A stretch of 64,000 nucleotides of DNA from Streptomyces sp. NBC_01233 (GCF_035989305.1 NZ_CP108514.1:5622501-5686500), one strand, 5' to 3'. Counted from the stretch's first letter, positions 7,778-16,090 are shown. The notes: a model not told the origin generated them from the letters alone. Numbers and translations are program-made.

Positions 7778-8365
7778 TCAGGTGCTCTCACAGAGGTACC
7801 GGTACAGGGTGGCCCTTGAGACTCCAAGGGCCTTGGCGATGGCGCTGACGCTTTCCCCCTTGCCCTTCCGTGCCTTGGCCACTGTGAGCATGTCGTCAGT
7901 GATGACTGTGGGGCGTCCGCCAGTTCGCCCCTGGGCCTTGGCCGCTTCCAGCCCGGCCTTGGTGCGCTCCCGGATGAGGGAACGCTCGAACTCCGCCATG
8001 GCTCCGATCACTTGGAGCATCAGACGGCCATCCGGAGTGTTCGGGTCGATGTTGGCCAGTGCGCCAGTCAGCACCTTGAAGCCGATGCCTCGTTCTGCGA
8101 GCCCGTCCACCATTGCCACCAGGTCGATGAGGGACCGCGCAAAGCGGTCCAGCTTCCACACGCAGAGCGAGTCGCCGCCCCTGAGGTAGTCCAAGGCCGC
8201 CTTGAGTTCCGGCCGCTCCGCGTTCTTCCCTGACGCCTTGTCGATGAAGGTCCGAGAGCATCCCGCAGCCTCCAACGCATCGAGCTGTAGCTGTGCCTCC
8301 TGGGCATCGGTCGAGACCCTGGCGTATCCGATCAGGTGGCCTGTTGCCGTACCGGGCATCGTCAT
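7778..8365 (-). CDS. Serine recombinase of the resolvase/invertase family
   Basis: 195 aa. The resolvase catalytic domain begins IGYARVSTDAQ (nucleophile Ser18), followed by the arginines of LCVWKLDRFARS and by GALANIDPNTPDGRLMLQVIGAMAEFERSLIRERT (region marker, near residues 90-125). A C-terminal HTH_7-like domain ends VSAIAKALGVSRATLYRYL. The length is typical of Tn3-type resolvases and invertases. Repeated GAGACG motifs just upstream could be its binding sites. It is a second recombinase on the same element as the large integrase; it may belong to a remnant transposon. Confidence 0.9.
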   Translation of the reverse strand: MTMPGTATGHLIGYARVSTDAQEAQLQLDALEAAGCSRTFIDKASGKNAERPELKAALDYLRGGDSLCVWKLDRFARSLIDLVAMVDGLAERGIGFKVLTGALANIDPNTPDGRLMLQVIGAMAEFERSLIRERTKAGLEAAKAQGRTGGRPTVITDDMLTVAKARKGKGESVSAIAKALGVSRATLYRYLCEST

Positions 8366-8370
8366 GGGGA

Positions 8371-8495
8371 GACAGTCTCACAACTCGTCTCAGAACATCA
8401 AGGGTTGAGTCATGTTTCGAGACGGGTTTTGAACACCCTCGGAGACCCCTTGGCGGTCATCGTCGACATGTCCCGGTAACCATGGTTTTTGAGAC
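8371..8495. promoter_or_regulatory. Cluster of GAGACG-type repeats, possible res site
   Basis: Read on the minus strand at 8396-8377 is GTTCTGAGACGAGTTGTGAG; read on the plus strand from 8414 is GTTTCGAGACGGGTTTTGAA; a shorter copy GTTTTTGAGACG is at 8484-8495. The first two match at about 17 of 20 positions in inverted orientation. They sit immediately upstream of the resolvase gene. The remaining bases to 8763 hold no gene that I can support. Confidence 0.4.
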
Positions 8496-8763
8496 GCTCT
8501 TCGGCGGCCGCCAGGCGGGCCCCTCTGGCTGCGATAGGCTCGGGGTAACGCTTAGTGAATACCTTCCTGCGGACCGCCGGGGCGCCTTCTGTTCATCCTG
8601 TACGGGTTTCCTGGGTCGTCTTGGCTTCTTGTGCCTTGGTGTTGATTACTCCATGTGAAGCCTTGGCGATGTGATCCCGATCTCAGTTTCCTGGGCTCCG
8701 TCCGGGAATCGCTCGCAGGGCACGTACATCTATTTTGAGGGGTTCTCTATATCTACTAGCAGT

Positions 8764-8781
8764 GGGCCCCCTTCGGGGCCC
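8764..8781. terminator. Terminator downstream of the integrase gene
   Basis: GGGCCCC, loop CTTC, GGGGCCC, 9 nt beyond the integrase stop codon on the minus strand. Symmetric, so it could act in both directions. Confidence 0.7.
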
Positions 8782-8789
8782 AGCTGTTA

Positions 8790-10337
8790 TCAGTGGATAG
8801 TGAATGGCTGGCTCAGGTTGCCTAGGTCCACCTCGGCGCCGAAGTCGATGGTATTGGAGACTCCCTTGACGAGTGGGTTCAACCGGACACTGATTCCTGC
8901 CTTGAGTAGGTGACGTGTCCTCTCGGTGTCGTTACCTTCGTTCCGCTCCCACATGTGGCGGAAGGTCTCCCCAGTGTCCCGGTATTCGTACCTATCCGGC
9001 TTGTCTCCCTCGGCCGCCAGGGAGTCGTGTTCCTCATAGAGGGCTGCAATCTCTTCCTCGGTGGACTTCTTGGCGAATCCGGACGAGTTCTTGCCTCCGG
9101 GGCGGATGGACCTCTGGAGTTCTGTTACGTACTCCTTGATTTCCTGGATTCTCTGCGAATTGTTCGAGCCCTTGACGTAGTGACGTTCGTGCATGGGGAA
9201 GTCTCCGATGACTCCCAGCACCATGCTCTCTACGGTCTCCCTTACCTTCTCGGCTCGGAAGGCGTAGCCCTTGCCGCAGGACTCCCGGTTGGCCGACTTG
9301 TTGCAGCGGTAGACGGGCTTACCCTGCTGCCTCTCCGGATTGAAGAGGTACAGGTTCCCTCCGCAGCCGCCGCAGAGGACGACGCCACGATAGGCAGTCG
9401 TGTTCTTTGTGGAGCGACGGCCGGCACTGGGACGCCCATTCATTTCATCCTGGAGCTTTGTACATTCTTCGTCTGTGAGAATCGGGTCTGCCATCCGGAT
9501 CTTCCCCTCAGAAGTCAGGATCGGTTGGGATACCCCGTACTTCTTTCCGGGAACCTTCACCTCCTCGCACTTCCAGCCGAGGATGGTTTCGGACCTCAGA
9601 ATGGTTGTGAGAGTGCGACTCCGCCAGATCGGCAGTGGATCGCCGTTGTTCTTCCGGCGATTGGACATCCTCTCGCCCCCAGGGGACGGAATCCCTCGGG
9701 CGTTGAAGTCGTCGCAGATAGCCGAGTAGGGTTCTCCGTCCTCGACGACCCGCTTGTGCATCTCCCGAATGACTTCCTTCTGATTCTCGCGCACTCGGAG
9801 TCTCATTGCTCCGTCGGTGTCACGGAAGGATTCGTAGCCGTAGGGCGGATTTCCCTTGGCCCAGACATTCTTGGATTTGGCATAGTTCTGGAAGGACTTG
9901 ACTCGCATTGAGATGTTCTGCGCTTCAGTCTCGGCAATGGCCGCGAACAAGTCGATGATGACGTGCCGAAAGGGGCCGACCATGTCGAGTACAGGTTCCT
10001 TGGCTGAAACCAAGAACTTCCCGCCGTGAGCGGTCGCCCATTTGATCATGTCTTGCATGTCGACGACTTTGCGGACGAACCTGTCCATCTTCCAGAAGAG
10101 TAGTAGATCGAATTCAGGTGCCCGATTGTTGAGCCATTCACCGAGTTCTGGTCTCTCAAATGGATGAGATTTGGTGGCGGAGATGTGGGCGTCTTTGGCT
10201 ACGCCCACAACCTGCCATCCGAGGTGCTGCCTCTCGGCTACGTAGGCCATGCAGTCCTGGAGTTGGCGCTCCAGCGAAGTGGATGCGTCGGTCTCGTTGC
10301 TGATCCTGAGGGCGATCAGTACACGCACAGGCTTCAT
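8790..10337 (-). CDS. Large serine integrase (site-specific recombinase)
   Basis: 515 aa. The N-terminal catalytic domain has the nucleophile Ser13 in LRISNET and the arginine-bearing WKMDRFVRKV; the recombinase domain contains NPPYGYES and TILRSETILGW; the zinc ribbon has Cys pairs VVLCGGCGG and YRCNK...ESCGKGY; a coiled-coil-like Gln/Glu-rich tail follows. The enzyme would integrate the element by recombining attP with an attB inside doxX; the gene starts 24 nt from the right junction, consistent with this. No recognisable excisionase (RDF) gene is nearby. The gene is intact. Confidence 0.93.
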   Translation of the reverse strand: MKPVRVLIALRISNETDASTSLERQLQDCMAYVAERQHLGWQVVGVAKDAHISATKSHPFERPELGEWLNNRAPEFDLLLFWKMDRFVRKVVDMQDMIKWATAHGGKFLVSAKEPVLDMVGPFRHVIIDLFAAIAETEAQNISMRVKSFQNYAKSKNVWAKGNPPYGYESFRDTDGAMRLRVRENQKEVIREMHKRVVEDGEPYSAICDDFNARGIPSPGGERMSNRRKNNGDPLPIWRSRTLTTILRSETILGWKCEEVKVPGKKYGVSQPILTSEGKIRMADPILTDEECTKLQDEMNGRPSAGRRSTKNTTAYRGVVLCGGCGGNLYLFNPERQQGKPVYRCNKSANRESCGKGYAFRAEKVRETVESMVLGVIGDFPMHERHYVKGSNNSQRIQEIKEYVTELQRSIRPGGKNSSGFAKKSTEEEIAALYEEHDSLAAEGDKPDRYEYRDTGETFRHMWERNEGNDTERTRHLLKAGISVRLNPLVKGVSNTIDFGAEVDLGNLSQPFTIH

Positions 10338-10375
10338 GGCAGGGCACCCTACAGCAGCAGTACGCCAGTGACCTC
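10337..10375 (+). other. Right attachment junction next to the integrase start
   Basis: The region between the integrase start codon and the native doxX tail. The tail frame is readable from TAC at 10361; upstream bases (CAG CAG CAG) have no DoxX similarity and belong to the element. Confidence 0.5.
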
Positions 10376-10474
10376 GTCTACCTGATTGCGTGGACCCCGC
10401 TGATCCTCGCCGGGGCGCCCTACCTGTCGCTGGACTCCGTGATCCGGTCGCGCCTGTCCCGGCGTACGGCGTAG
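10361..10474 (+). pseudogene. Displaced native 3' end of doxX
   Basis: Encodes YASDLVYLIAWTPLILAG and then SLDSVIRSRLSRRTA before the TAG at 10472-10474. It aligns to the C-terminus of the upstream DoxX protein and uses ordinary high-GC Streptomyces codons. It has no start and no RBS. Its end overlaps the 3' end of the opposite-strand gene (10420-10644) by 55 bp, probably the ancestral tail-to-tail arrangement. Confidence 0.85.
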
Positions 10475-10644
10475 GTCACCATCCCGACCAGGGCGGCGAA
10501 CGAGAGACCGCCCAAGGTCATCGGGATGACGAGGAACCACGGCAGATCGGCCTCGCCGACCGCATCGAGCAGGTACAGCACGCCCGCCGCGATGAGGACC
10601 AGCCCCGCGAGGAGCCGTCCCGGCTGGAACTCATGACGCCGCAC
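10420..10644 (-). CDS. Small membrane protein downstream of the PspC gene
   Basis: 74 aa with two hydrophobic helices (AGLVLIAAGVLYLLDAV and MTLGGLSFAALVGMVTYAV) and a charged C-terminus. The GTG start at 10642-10644 overlaps the last codons of the PspC-domain gene by 14 nt, so the two are likely translated together. Similar small two-helix proteins often follow PspC/LiaF-like genes in Streptomyces. No specific function can be given. Confidence 0.75.
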   Translation of the reverse strand: MRRHEFQPGRLLAGLVLIAAGVLYLLDAVGEADLPWFLVIPMTLGGLSFAALVGMVTYAVRRDRRDRITESSDR

Positions 10645-11932
10645 GGGCCACCTCCACCTGTCCCACACCCGTGTTCAGGTGCAGCTCGATCGTTCCGCCG
10701 GCCTCGGTGCCGGCGGCGGGCGGCAGCGTCGCCCGCCGGTGCTCGCCGCCGCTGCGGATCCGGACGTCCCGGCTCGTCTCCCCGGGCATGTGGATGTCGC
10801 CCAGACGGACCGAGACGTCGGCCTCGGCCGTCACCTCCCGGGGCAGGATCACCTTGAGCCGCCCCGCGTCGAGGGAGGCGCGGACCGGGACGGTGGCGCC
10901 CTTCGGCACGTCCAGGCGGCTCAGGTCCAGCACGGCGAGCCCGGTGCCCGCCTCGTACGAGGGCCGTACGTCGGCGACCGCGGCGGGCCGCCATTCGGTC
11001 CGCCGCCAATCGGTGCCGATCTCGGAGGGCAGCGCCGAGACCCCCGCGAGGAGGCCCGCGGTGACGACGGCGAGCAGGATGGTGCCGAAGCCGGTGCGGC
11101 CCTTGACCGAGCTGACGGCGAGGCCCAGGCCGAAGACGGCCAGCGCGCCGGCCAGCCCGATCTGCAGGGCGTGGCCGAGGGTGCTGCCCTCCCACACGGA
11201 GGCGGTGGAGACGATCCCGGCCAGCAGGGCCAGTACGAACACCCGGCCGCCGATCCCGCCGAGCGGGCGGGGCGCCGCCGGGGCCGCCGGGGGAGCCGCC
11301 GCGGCGACCGGGCCCGGTGCGCCCGCGACGGCGTCGTCGTCCGGGCCCCACAGGTAGCCGCTCGACCCGACGGGGCCGGTGGTGCCGTCCTTGACCAGCG
11401 GGTCCCGCCACCACGACGGGCCGCCGGGCGTCGGCGGGGCCTGGGTCTCGGGAGTCGGCGGGCGGTGGCCGGCCGCGTCCTCCGCCTTCGGCGGGAAGGT
11501 GTGCCGGTGCCGCTGCGACCAGTACGCCGCCCCGCCCAGGGCGAGGGCGGCCAGGACCGAGAAGACCGCCAGCCCGCCGTTGTCCAGCATCGACAGGAAC
11601 AGCGCGCAGCCCACCAGCGCGGCGAACACCGCCGCCAGCGTGGCCCCCTCGACCCGGCCCGTCAGCAGCTTCTTCGCCTCGCTGTCCTCCTCGCCCTCCT
11701 GGGGGAGCAGCAGCCACGCGAAGCCGTAGAAGATCAGACCGACGCCGCCGGTGACCGCGAGGACACCGAGGACGATGCGGAAGACCACCGGGTCCAGGTC
11801 GAAGTACCGGCCCAGGCCGCCGCACACGCCCGCGAGGACCTTGTCGCGCTTGCTGCGGCGCAGGGGCGGCCGGGCGTCGGCGGCCGGGGGACCCCCGGGC
11901 TCTGCCGTCGGGGGTTCGTGTACTTCGGTCAT
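10631..11932 (-). CDS. PspC-domain membrane protein with LiaF-like C-terminus
   Basis: 433 aa. Residues 20-85 are a PspC domain (RSKRDKVLAGVCGGLGRYFDLDP, split here by position). Several helices follow, a Pro/Ala-rich linker, more helices near residues 230-310, and a soluble beta-rich end (LKVILPREVTAEADVSVRL and GDIHMPGE) resembling the DUF2154/LiaF domain. In Firmicutes, LiaF restrains the LiaS kinase in envelope stress. This gene is divergent from a PspC-type histidine kinase, so an analogous role as a membrane stress modulator is a reasonable inference. The ATG at 11930-11932 is chosen as the start near the domain. Confidence 0.85.
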   Translation of the reverse strand: MTEVHEPPTAEPGGPPAADARPPLRRSKRDKVLAGVCGGLGRYFDLDPVVFRIVLGVLAVTGGVGLIFYGFAWLLLPQEGEEDSEAKKLLTGRVEGATLAAVFAALVGCALFLSMLDNGGLAVFSVLAALALGGAAYWSQRHRHTFPPKAEDAAGHRPPTPETQAPPTPGGPSWWRDPLVKDGTTGPVGSSGYLWGPDDDAVAGAPGPVAAAAPPAAPAAPRPLGGIGGRVFVLALLAGIVSTASVWEGSTLGHALQIGLAGALAVFGLGLAVSSVKGRTGFGTILLAVVTAGLLAGVSALPSEIGTDWRRTEWRPAAVADVRPSYEAGTGLAVLDLSRLDVPKGATVPVRASLDAGRLKVILPREVTAEADVSVRLGDIHMPGETSRDVRIRSGGEHRRATLPPAAGTEAGGTIELHLNTGVGQVEVARAAS

Positions 11933-11995
11933 GGGTCCATGGTGACGGGCCTGCGGGGCGTGCGGCATCGGGCCCTACCCTGGCGCAACCCTGAT

Positions 11996-12020
11996 ATCCC
12001 CCGTACAGAAGTGGGGGGAT
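11996..12020. promoter_or_regulatory. Inverted repeat between the PspC gene and the kinase gene
   Basis: ATCCCCC and GGGGGAT separated by 11 nt in the 131-bp divergent intergenic region. It could be the binding site of the neighbouring LuxR-type regulator; no direct evidence. Confidence 0.35.
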
Positions 12021-12063
12021 GCCCTGATGCCGGGCCGTCGCCGCCCGTGTGACCCTTGGTGAC

Positions 12064-13368
12064 ATGCCCGTAGCCGCCGCTCCCCGTACCCCGCACGCAC
12101 CGGAGACCCCCCAAGGATCTGAACCGCCGCAGCGCAAGCTCTACCGCAGCGCGGACGGCCGGATGCTCGGCGGCGTCGCGCGCGGTCTCGCGGGGCACCT
12201 CGGGCTGCCCGTGATCTGGGTCCGACTGGCGTTCCTGGGCCTGTTCATGTGGGGCGACGGGCTGGGCGTGCTGCTGTACGCCGCGTTCTGGGTCTTCGTA
12301 CCGCTCGGCGTCGGCGGCCGCAGCGGGCACCGCTCCTTCTTCGAGACCCTCCCCGACGGCAGCCGCCGCCTGCGCAAACCCGACCGCGGGCAGATCGCCG
12401 CGCTGATCGCCCTGTCCGTCGGCGCTGGCATCTTCATCTCGCAGGTCCAGGTCGGCGGCGCCTCCGGCCGGTACGTGTGGCCGACGCTGCTGGTCGGGGC
12501 CGGTGTGGTCCTCGTGTGGCGGCAGGCCGACAACGCCCGCCGCGCCCACTGGACCACGGCCGCCGGACGGCACGGGCGCCTGTTCCAGGTCGCCCGGGCC
12601 CTCGCCGGCGTCGCCCTGGTCGGCGTGGGCCTGACCGTCTTCATCGTCGTACGGGGCTCCGCCGCCCAGCTCGGCAACGTCCTCACCGCCACCCTCGCCG
12701 TCCTCGTCGGCGTCGCCCTGCTCGCCGGACCCTGGCTGATCAGGATGACCCAGGACCTCTCCGAGGAACGCCTGATGCGCATCCGTGCCCAGGAGCGCGC
12801 CGAGGTCGCCGCCCACGTGCACGACTCGGTGCTGCACACCCTCACCCTGATCCAGCGCAACGCGGAGGACGTCGGCGAGGTGCGCCGGCTCGCGCGGGCG
12901 CAGGAACGGGAGCTGCGGAACTGGCTCTACAAGCCCGAGGGCACCGGCAAGGAGGAGGCGGAGGAGCCCGCCACCCTGGCGGAGGCCGTGAAGAAGACCG
13001 CCGCAGAGGTGGAGGACCACCACGGCGTCCCCATCGAGGTCGTCGTCGTCGGCGACTGCCCGCTCGACGAGAGGCTGGCGGCGCAGGTCCAGGCCGCGCG
13101 CGAGGCGATGGTCAACGCCGCCAAGTACGGTGGCGAGGGCGGCCCCGTGCAGGTGTACGCGGAGGTGGAGGGGCAGAAGGTCTTCGTGTCCGTACGGGAC
13201 CGGGGACCGGGCTTCGACATCGACGCGGTACCGGACGACCGCATGGGCGTACGAGAATCGATCATCGGCCGGATGCAGCGCAACGGCGGGACCGCACGGC
13301 TGCGGTCCGCGCCCGACGGCGGCACGGAAGTCGAGCTGGAGATGGAGAGGGCGGCGAACGCAGGATGA
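12064..13368 (+). CDS. PspC-domain sensor histidine kinase
   Basis: 434 aa. An N-terminal PspC segment (YRSADGRMLGGVARGLAGHL) is followed by about five membrane helices. The dimerisation/phosphoacceptor region is AEVAAHVHDSVLHTLTLIQ (near residue 250), of the HisKA_3 type, and the ATPase domain has REAMVNAAKYG (N box) and RDRGPGFDIDAVP and MGVRESI (G boxes). It would sense envelope stress and phosphorylate the regulator encoded next, with which it shares an ATGA overlap. The ATG at 12064 is preferred over a GTG 15 nt upstream; both are in frame. Confidence 0.93.
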   Translation: MPVAAAPRTPHAPETPQGSEPPQRKLYRSADGRMLGGVARGLAGHLGLPVIWVRLAFLGLFMWGDGLGVLLYAAFWVFVPLGVGGRSGHRSFFETLPDGSRRLRKPDRGQIAALIALSVGAGIFISQVQVGGASGRYVWPTLLVGAGVVLVWRQADNARRAHWTTAAGRHGRLFQVARALAGVALVGVGLTVFIVVRGSAAQLGNVLTATLAVLVGVALLAGPWLIRMTQDLSEERLMRIRAQERAEVAAHVHDSVLHTLTLIQRNAEDVGEVRRLARAQERELRNWLYKPEGTGKEEAEEPATLAEAVKKTAAEVEDHHGVPIEVVVVGDCPLDERLAAQVQAAREAMVNAAKYGGEGGPVQVYAEVEGQKVFVSVRDRGPGFDIDAVPDDRMGVRESIIGRMQRNGGTARLRSAPDGGTEVELEMERAANAG

Positions 13369-14054
13369 CCGAGGACAGCGCTGTGGCGGAGACCAGGAGG
13401 GTCCGGGTGGTCCTCGTCGACGACCACCGGATGTTCCGCACCGGAGTGCAGGCCGAGATCGGCGAGACCGCGCGGACCGGGGTCGAGGTCGTCGGCGAGG
13501 CCGCCGACGTCGACCAGGCCGTCACCGTCATCACCGCCACCCGGCCCGAGGTGGTCCTGCTCGACGTGCACCTGCCCGGCGGCGGCGGGGTCGAGGTGCT
13601 GCGGCGCTGCGCCCCGCTGATGGCGGCGGCCGAGGCCCCCGTCAGATTTCTGGCGCTGTCGGTGTCCGACGCGGCCGAGGACGTCATCGGGGTGATCCGG
13701 GGCGGCGCGCGCGGCTACGTCACCAAGACCATCACCGGCACCGACCTGGTGGACTCGGTCTTCCGCGTGCAGGACGGCGACGCGGTGTTCTCGCCGCGGC
13801 TGGCGGGCTTCGTGCTCGACGCCTTCGCCTCGACGGACGCGCCGCCGGTGGACGAGGACCTGGACCGGCTCACCCAGCGCGAGCGCGAGGTGCTGCGGCT
13901 GATCGCACGCGGGTACGCGTACAAGGAGATCGCCAAGCAGCTCTTCATCTCGGTCAAGACGGTGGAATCGCACGTCTCGGCCGTGCTCCGGAAGCTCCAG
14001 CTCTCCAACCGCCACGAGCTGACCCGCTGGGCGACGGCCCGCCGGCTGGTGTGA
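13365..14054 (+). CDS. LuxR-type (NarL family) response regulator
   Basis: 229 aa. Receiver domain with the acidic pair VLVDDH and phosphoacceptor Asp67 in VVLLDVHLPGG; C-terminal LuxR helix-turn-helix LTQREREVLRLIARGYAYKE and VKTVESHVSAVLRKL. Start ATG overlaps the TGA of the kinase gene (ATGA), so kinase and regulator are a coupled pair. Probable targets include the divergent PspC/LiaF-like gene. Confidence 0.95.
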   Translation: MTEDSAVAETRRVRVVLVDDHRMFRTGVQAEIGETARTGVEVVGEAADVDQAVTVITATRPEVVLLDVHLPGGGGVEVLRRCAPLMAAAEAPVRFLALSVSDAAEDVIGVIRGGARGYVTKTITGTDLVDSVFRVQDGDAVFSPRLAGFVLDAFASTDAPPVDEDLDRLTQREREVLRLIARGYAYKEIAKQLFISVKTVESHVSAVLRKLQLSNRHELTRWATARRLV

Positions 14055-14060
14055 CCTGCG

Positions 14061-14129
14061 GCCCGCGGCCGGGACGCCCGGCCCGCGGGTGTGACCTCTG
14101 ACCTGCGGGTGTGACCCACACCGCAGGTC
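14061..14129 (+). terminator. Terminator region after the response regulator
   Basis: Two successive GC-rich hairpins. The clearer one (14100-14129) pairs GACCTGC with GCAGGTC and GGTGTG with CACACC around an ACC loop with one bulged G. Confidence 0.6.
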
Positions 14130-14174
14130 GGACGGGCAACCGGGGAGGGTCGCGCCGCCCTCTACGGTGGCGTG

Positions 14175-15275
14175 ATGAGCTTGACGGGGACACCCTTCTT
14201 CGTGACGGTGATCGCGCTGACCGCGATCGCCGTCGTCCTGCCGCTGGCCGTGTGGAGCAAGGTGCGCGGCCCTGCCGTCGTACGCACCGCCATACGTGCG
14301 CTGATGGTGGTGTTCGCGCAGGTCACCGCCGTCGCGGTGGTGTTCGTCGCCGTCAACAGGGCCGAGCACTTCTACGCGTCCTGGGGAGACCTCTTCGGCA
14401 CCGGCAAGTACGTCACCGCCGCCCCCGACCTCGGCCCGGACGGGCTCGGCGGGAAGAAGGTCGAAGAGGCCCCGAAGGTCAAAGCGCAGTTCCAGCCGGT
14501 CGAGGGCCTCGGCGGCCGGGTCCAGAAGACCGAGCTCGACGGCAAGATATCCGGGGTCAAGGGCGACGTCATGGTGTGGCTGCCGCCGCAGTACGACGAC
14601 CCGGCCTACAAGGACAAGAAGTTCCCGGTGGTCGAGCTGATCCCGGGCATACCGGGGACGGGGAAGTCCTGGTTCCAGGGGCTCAAGGCGCACGAGGTGC
14701 TGGAGCCGCTGATGAAGAGCGGCAAGGTGCAGCCGTTCATCCTGGTCTCGCCGCGCGCCATGCTGCTCGGCAACGGGGACACCGGCTGCGCGAACATCCC
14801 CGGCAAGGTCAACGCGGACAGCTGGTTCAGCGTCGACGTCCGCAAGATGGTCGTCGACAACTTCCGGGCCTCGGACGAGGCCCGCACCTGGGGCGTGGCC
14901 GGGTACTCGGCCGGCGCCTACTGCGCCGCCAAGCTGGCGGTCCTGCACCCCGACCGCTACAGCGCGGCCGTCTCGCTGTCCGGCTACAACGACCCCGGCC
15001 AGGAGCCCTCCTTGGTCGCCCAGGATCCGCAGCTGCGCACCACGCACAACCTGAAGAACCTGCTCAAGGCCGCGCCCACGCCGCCGGCGGTCTCGCTGTG
15101 GATGTCGGGGGCCGAGCAGGACGGCTACCTGTCCGGCATGGACCTGAAGGGTCTCGCGCAGAAGCCGACCGTCGTGCACGCGGAGAAGGTGGTCGGCGGT
15201 CACAACCTCGAATCGTGGTCCAGGCAGCTGCCGCAGACCTTCGGCTGGCTGAGCACGGTCGTCAAGGCGCCGTAG
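14175..15275 (+). CDS. Membrane-anchored esterase (alpha/beta hydrolase, esterase D/Fbp-like)
   Basis: 366 aa. Three short helices occupy the first 65 residues, so the catalytic domain lies outside the membrane. The domain resembles the esterase D / mycolyltransferase group: VMVWLPPQYDDP, VVELIPGIPGTG, the nucleophile elbow GVAGYSAGAYCA (Ser near residue 244), SLWMSGAEQDGY with the probable acid and VVGGHNLESW with the His. The substrate is unknown. The ribosome-binding site is weak; GTG at 14172 is an alternative start. Confidence 0.82.
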   Translation: MSLTGTPFFVTVIALTAIAVVLPLAVWSKVRGPAVVRTAIRALMVVFAQVTAVAVVFVAVNRAEHFYASWGDLFGTGKYVTAAPDLGPDGLGGKKVEEAPKVKAQFQPVEGLGGRVQKTELDGKISGVKGDVMVWLPPQYDDPAYKDKKFPVVELIPGIPGTGKSWFQGLKAHEVLEPLMKSGKVQPFILVSPRAMLLGNGDTGCANIPGKVNADSWFSVDVRKMVVDNFRASDEARTWGVAGYSAGAYCAAKLAVLHPDRYSAAVSLSGYNDPGQEPSLVAQDPQLRTTHNLKNLLKAAPTPPAVSLWMSGAEQDGYLSGMDLKGLAQKPTVVHAEKVVGGHNLESWSRQLPQTFGWLSTVVKAP

Positions 15276-15363
15276 CCGGGCGGTCGGCTGCCGGGCGTCC
15301 GCCTCGGCCGGCGTCCGCCGATCGGCGGACGCCGCCCGCCGAGCGGCCGTCGCGCTGATCGCC

Positions 15364-15800
15364 GTGGTCGCCTTCGCGCCGCTCCTCGTGGTGTTCGCCT
15401 TCGCGGGAGTGCCCGGCCCGCAGGGCGGGGTCGACGAGATCCTCTACTGGCACCGGGACAACCTGCTCGTCTTGTTCGCGGGCGGCGTGCTCTGGACCCT
15501 GGCCGTGCTGGCGTACCAGCGGCGGACCCGTGGACTGTGCGCGCACTGCGGGCGCGGTGGGTGCCGTTCAAGGCGGGCAAGCCGGTGGCCCGCGCCACCG
15601 CGATCGCCTCGGCCCTGCTCGTGTCCGTGGTCCTCATCCCCGGCGGCCTCCAGATGATCAGGGGCGGGAACCAGCCCTTCGGATGGGGGACCGACCACCC
15701 GGCGATGCTCTGGGTGGTGTGGGGAGCCGCGCTGGGCGGCGCCACCCTCGGCTACTACCTCCGCCGGCGCGGGACCTGTGGGCACTGCGCCCGCGGATGA
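15364..15800 (+). pseudogene. Decayed small membrane protein gene (frameshift, poor start)
   Basis: One frame (15364 to about 15550) encodes hydrophobic segments and ends TRGLCAHCGRGG; a second frame (from about 15545 to 15800) continues WVPFKAGKPVARATAIASA and ends TCGHCARG. The Cys-x-x-Cys-Gly motif and the helices suggest one original protein of about 145 aa, shifted by one or two bases near 15548. There is no convincing RBS at the GTG at 15364. A sequencing error cannot be excluded. Confidence 0.55.
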
Positions 15801-15801
15801 G

Positions 15802-15833
15802 CGTCCACGTCCACGTCCACGTCCACGTCCACG
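15802..15833. repeat. Hexanucleotide tandem repeat (GTCCAC), five copies
   Basis: Five uninterrupted copies of CGTCCA/GTCCAC, followed by three degenerate CGTTCG units, between the decayed membrane gene and the NlpC/P60 remnant. Confidence 0.85.
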
Positions 15834-15856
15834 TTCGCGTTCGCGTCCCGCAGGGC

Positions 15857-16090
15857 CTACGCCGGGCGGGAGGCTCCGGCCCAGGGCATCGAGTCGACCG
15901 GTGCCAGCCGGACCGTCGACCCGGGGCGCGGGGCGTGGATCATCTGGCCGTTGCCGATGTAGAGGCCGACATGGGTCACCCCGGAGTAGAAGAACACCAG
16001 GTCTCCCGGGGCCAGTTGGTCGCGGGACACGCGCCGGCCGGCGTTGATCTGCGTGTAGGTGGTGCGGGGCAGGGAGACCCCGGCCGAGCG
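15857..16090 (-). pseudogene. NlpC/P60 endopeptidase gene, severed 3' part
   Basis: Encodes RSAGVSLPRTTYTQ, then LAPGDLVFFYSGVTHVGLYI and IHAPRPGSTVRLAP before the TAG stop. These are the second half of a C40 peptidase with its catalytic His in THVGLYIG. The Cys-containing first half is at 20237-21058, separated by a 4.1-kb insert. The junction codons Arg-Ser-Ala-Gly are repeated on both sides. Joined, they make a 347-aa protein. This part has no start of its own. Confidence 0.9.
16079..16090. repeat. Left copy of the 12-bp direct repeat bounding the NlpC/P60 insert
   Basis: CCCGGCCGAGCG, identical to 20237-20248. On the coding strand it is four whole codons (Arg-Ser-Ala-Gly) in frame on both sides. 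An inverted 9-mer GTGTCCCGA begins 3 nt inside (16094-16102). Confidence 0.85.

Larger units (their letters stand above)
4741..10360 (+). mobile_element. Integrated element with large serine integrase, inserted in doxX
   Basis: About 5.6 kb with visibly lower GC and codon use unlike its flanks separates two versions of the doxX 3' end. The integrase start codon (10337) is only 24 nt from the right junction, as expected when int abuts attP. Contents: Nudix remnant, MITE and IS5 insertions, XRE-DUF5919 regulator, two small genes, a serine resolvase, and the integrase. No replication, conjugation or capsid genes are seen, so it is a small or decayed element. The exact crossover is not resolved; it lies near the shared TAC at 4735-4743 and 10361-10363. 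Confidence 0.75.

Noticed and set aside
8202..8658. Plus-strand frames between resolvase and integrase
   Set aside because: Antisense to the resolvase start or over the GAGACG repeats, with no RBS or domain.
12249..14054. Long single frame covering kinase and response regulator
   Set aside because: The first 370 codons are the wrong frame of the kinase gene; the real regulator starts at the ATGA overlap at 13365.
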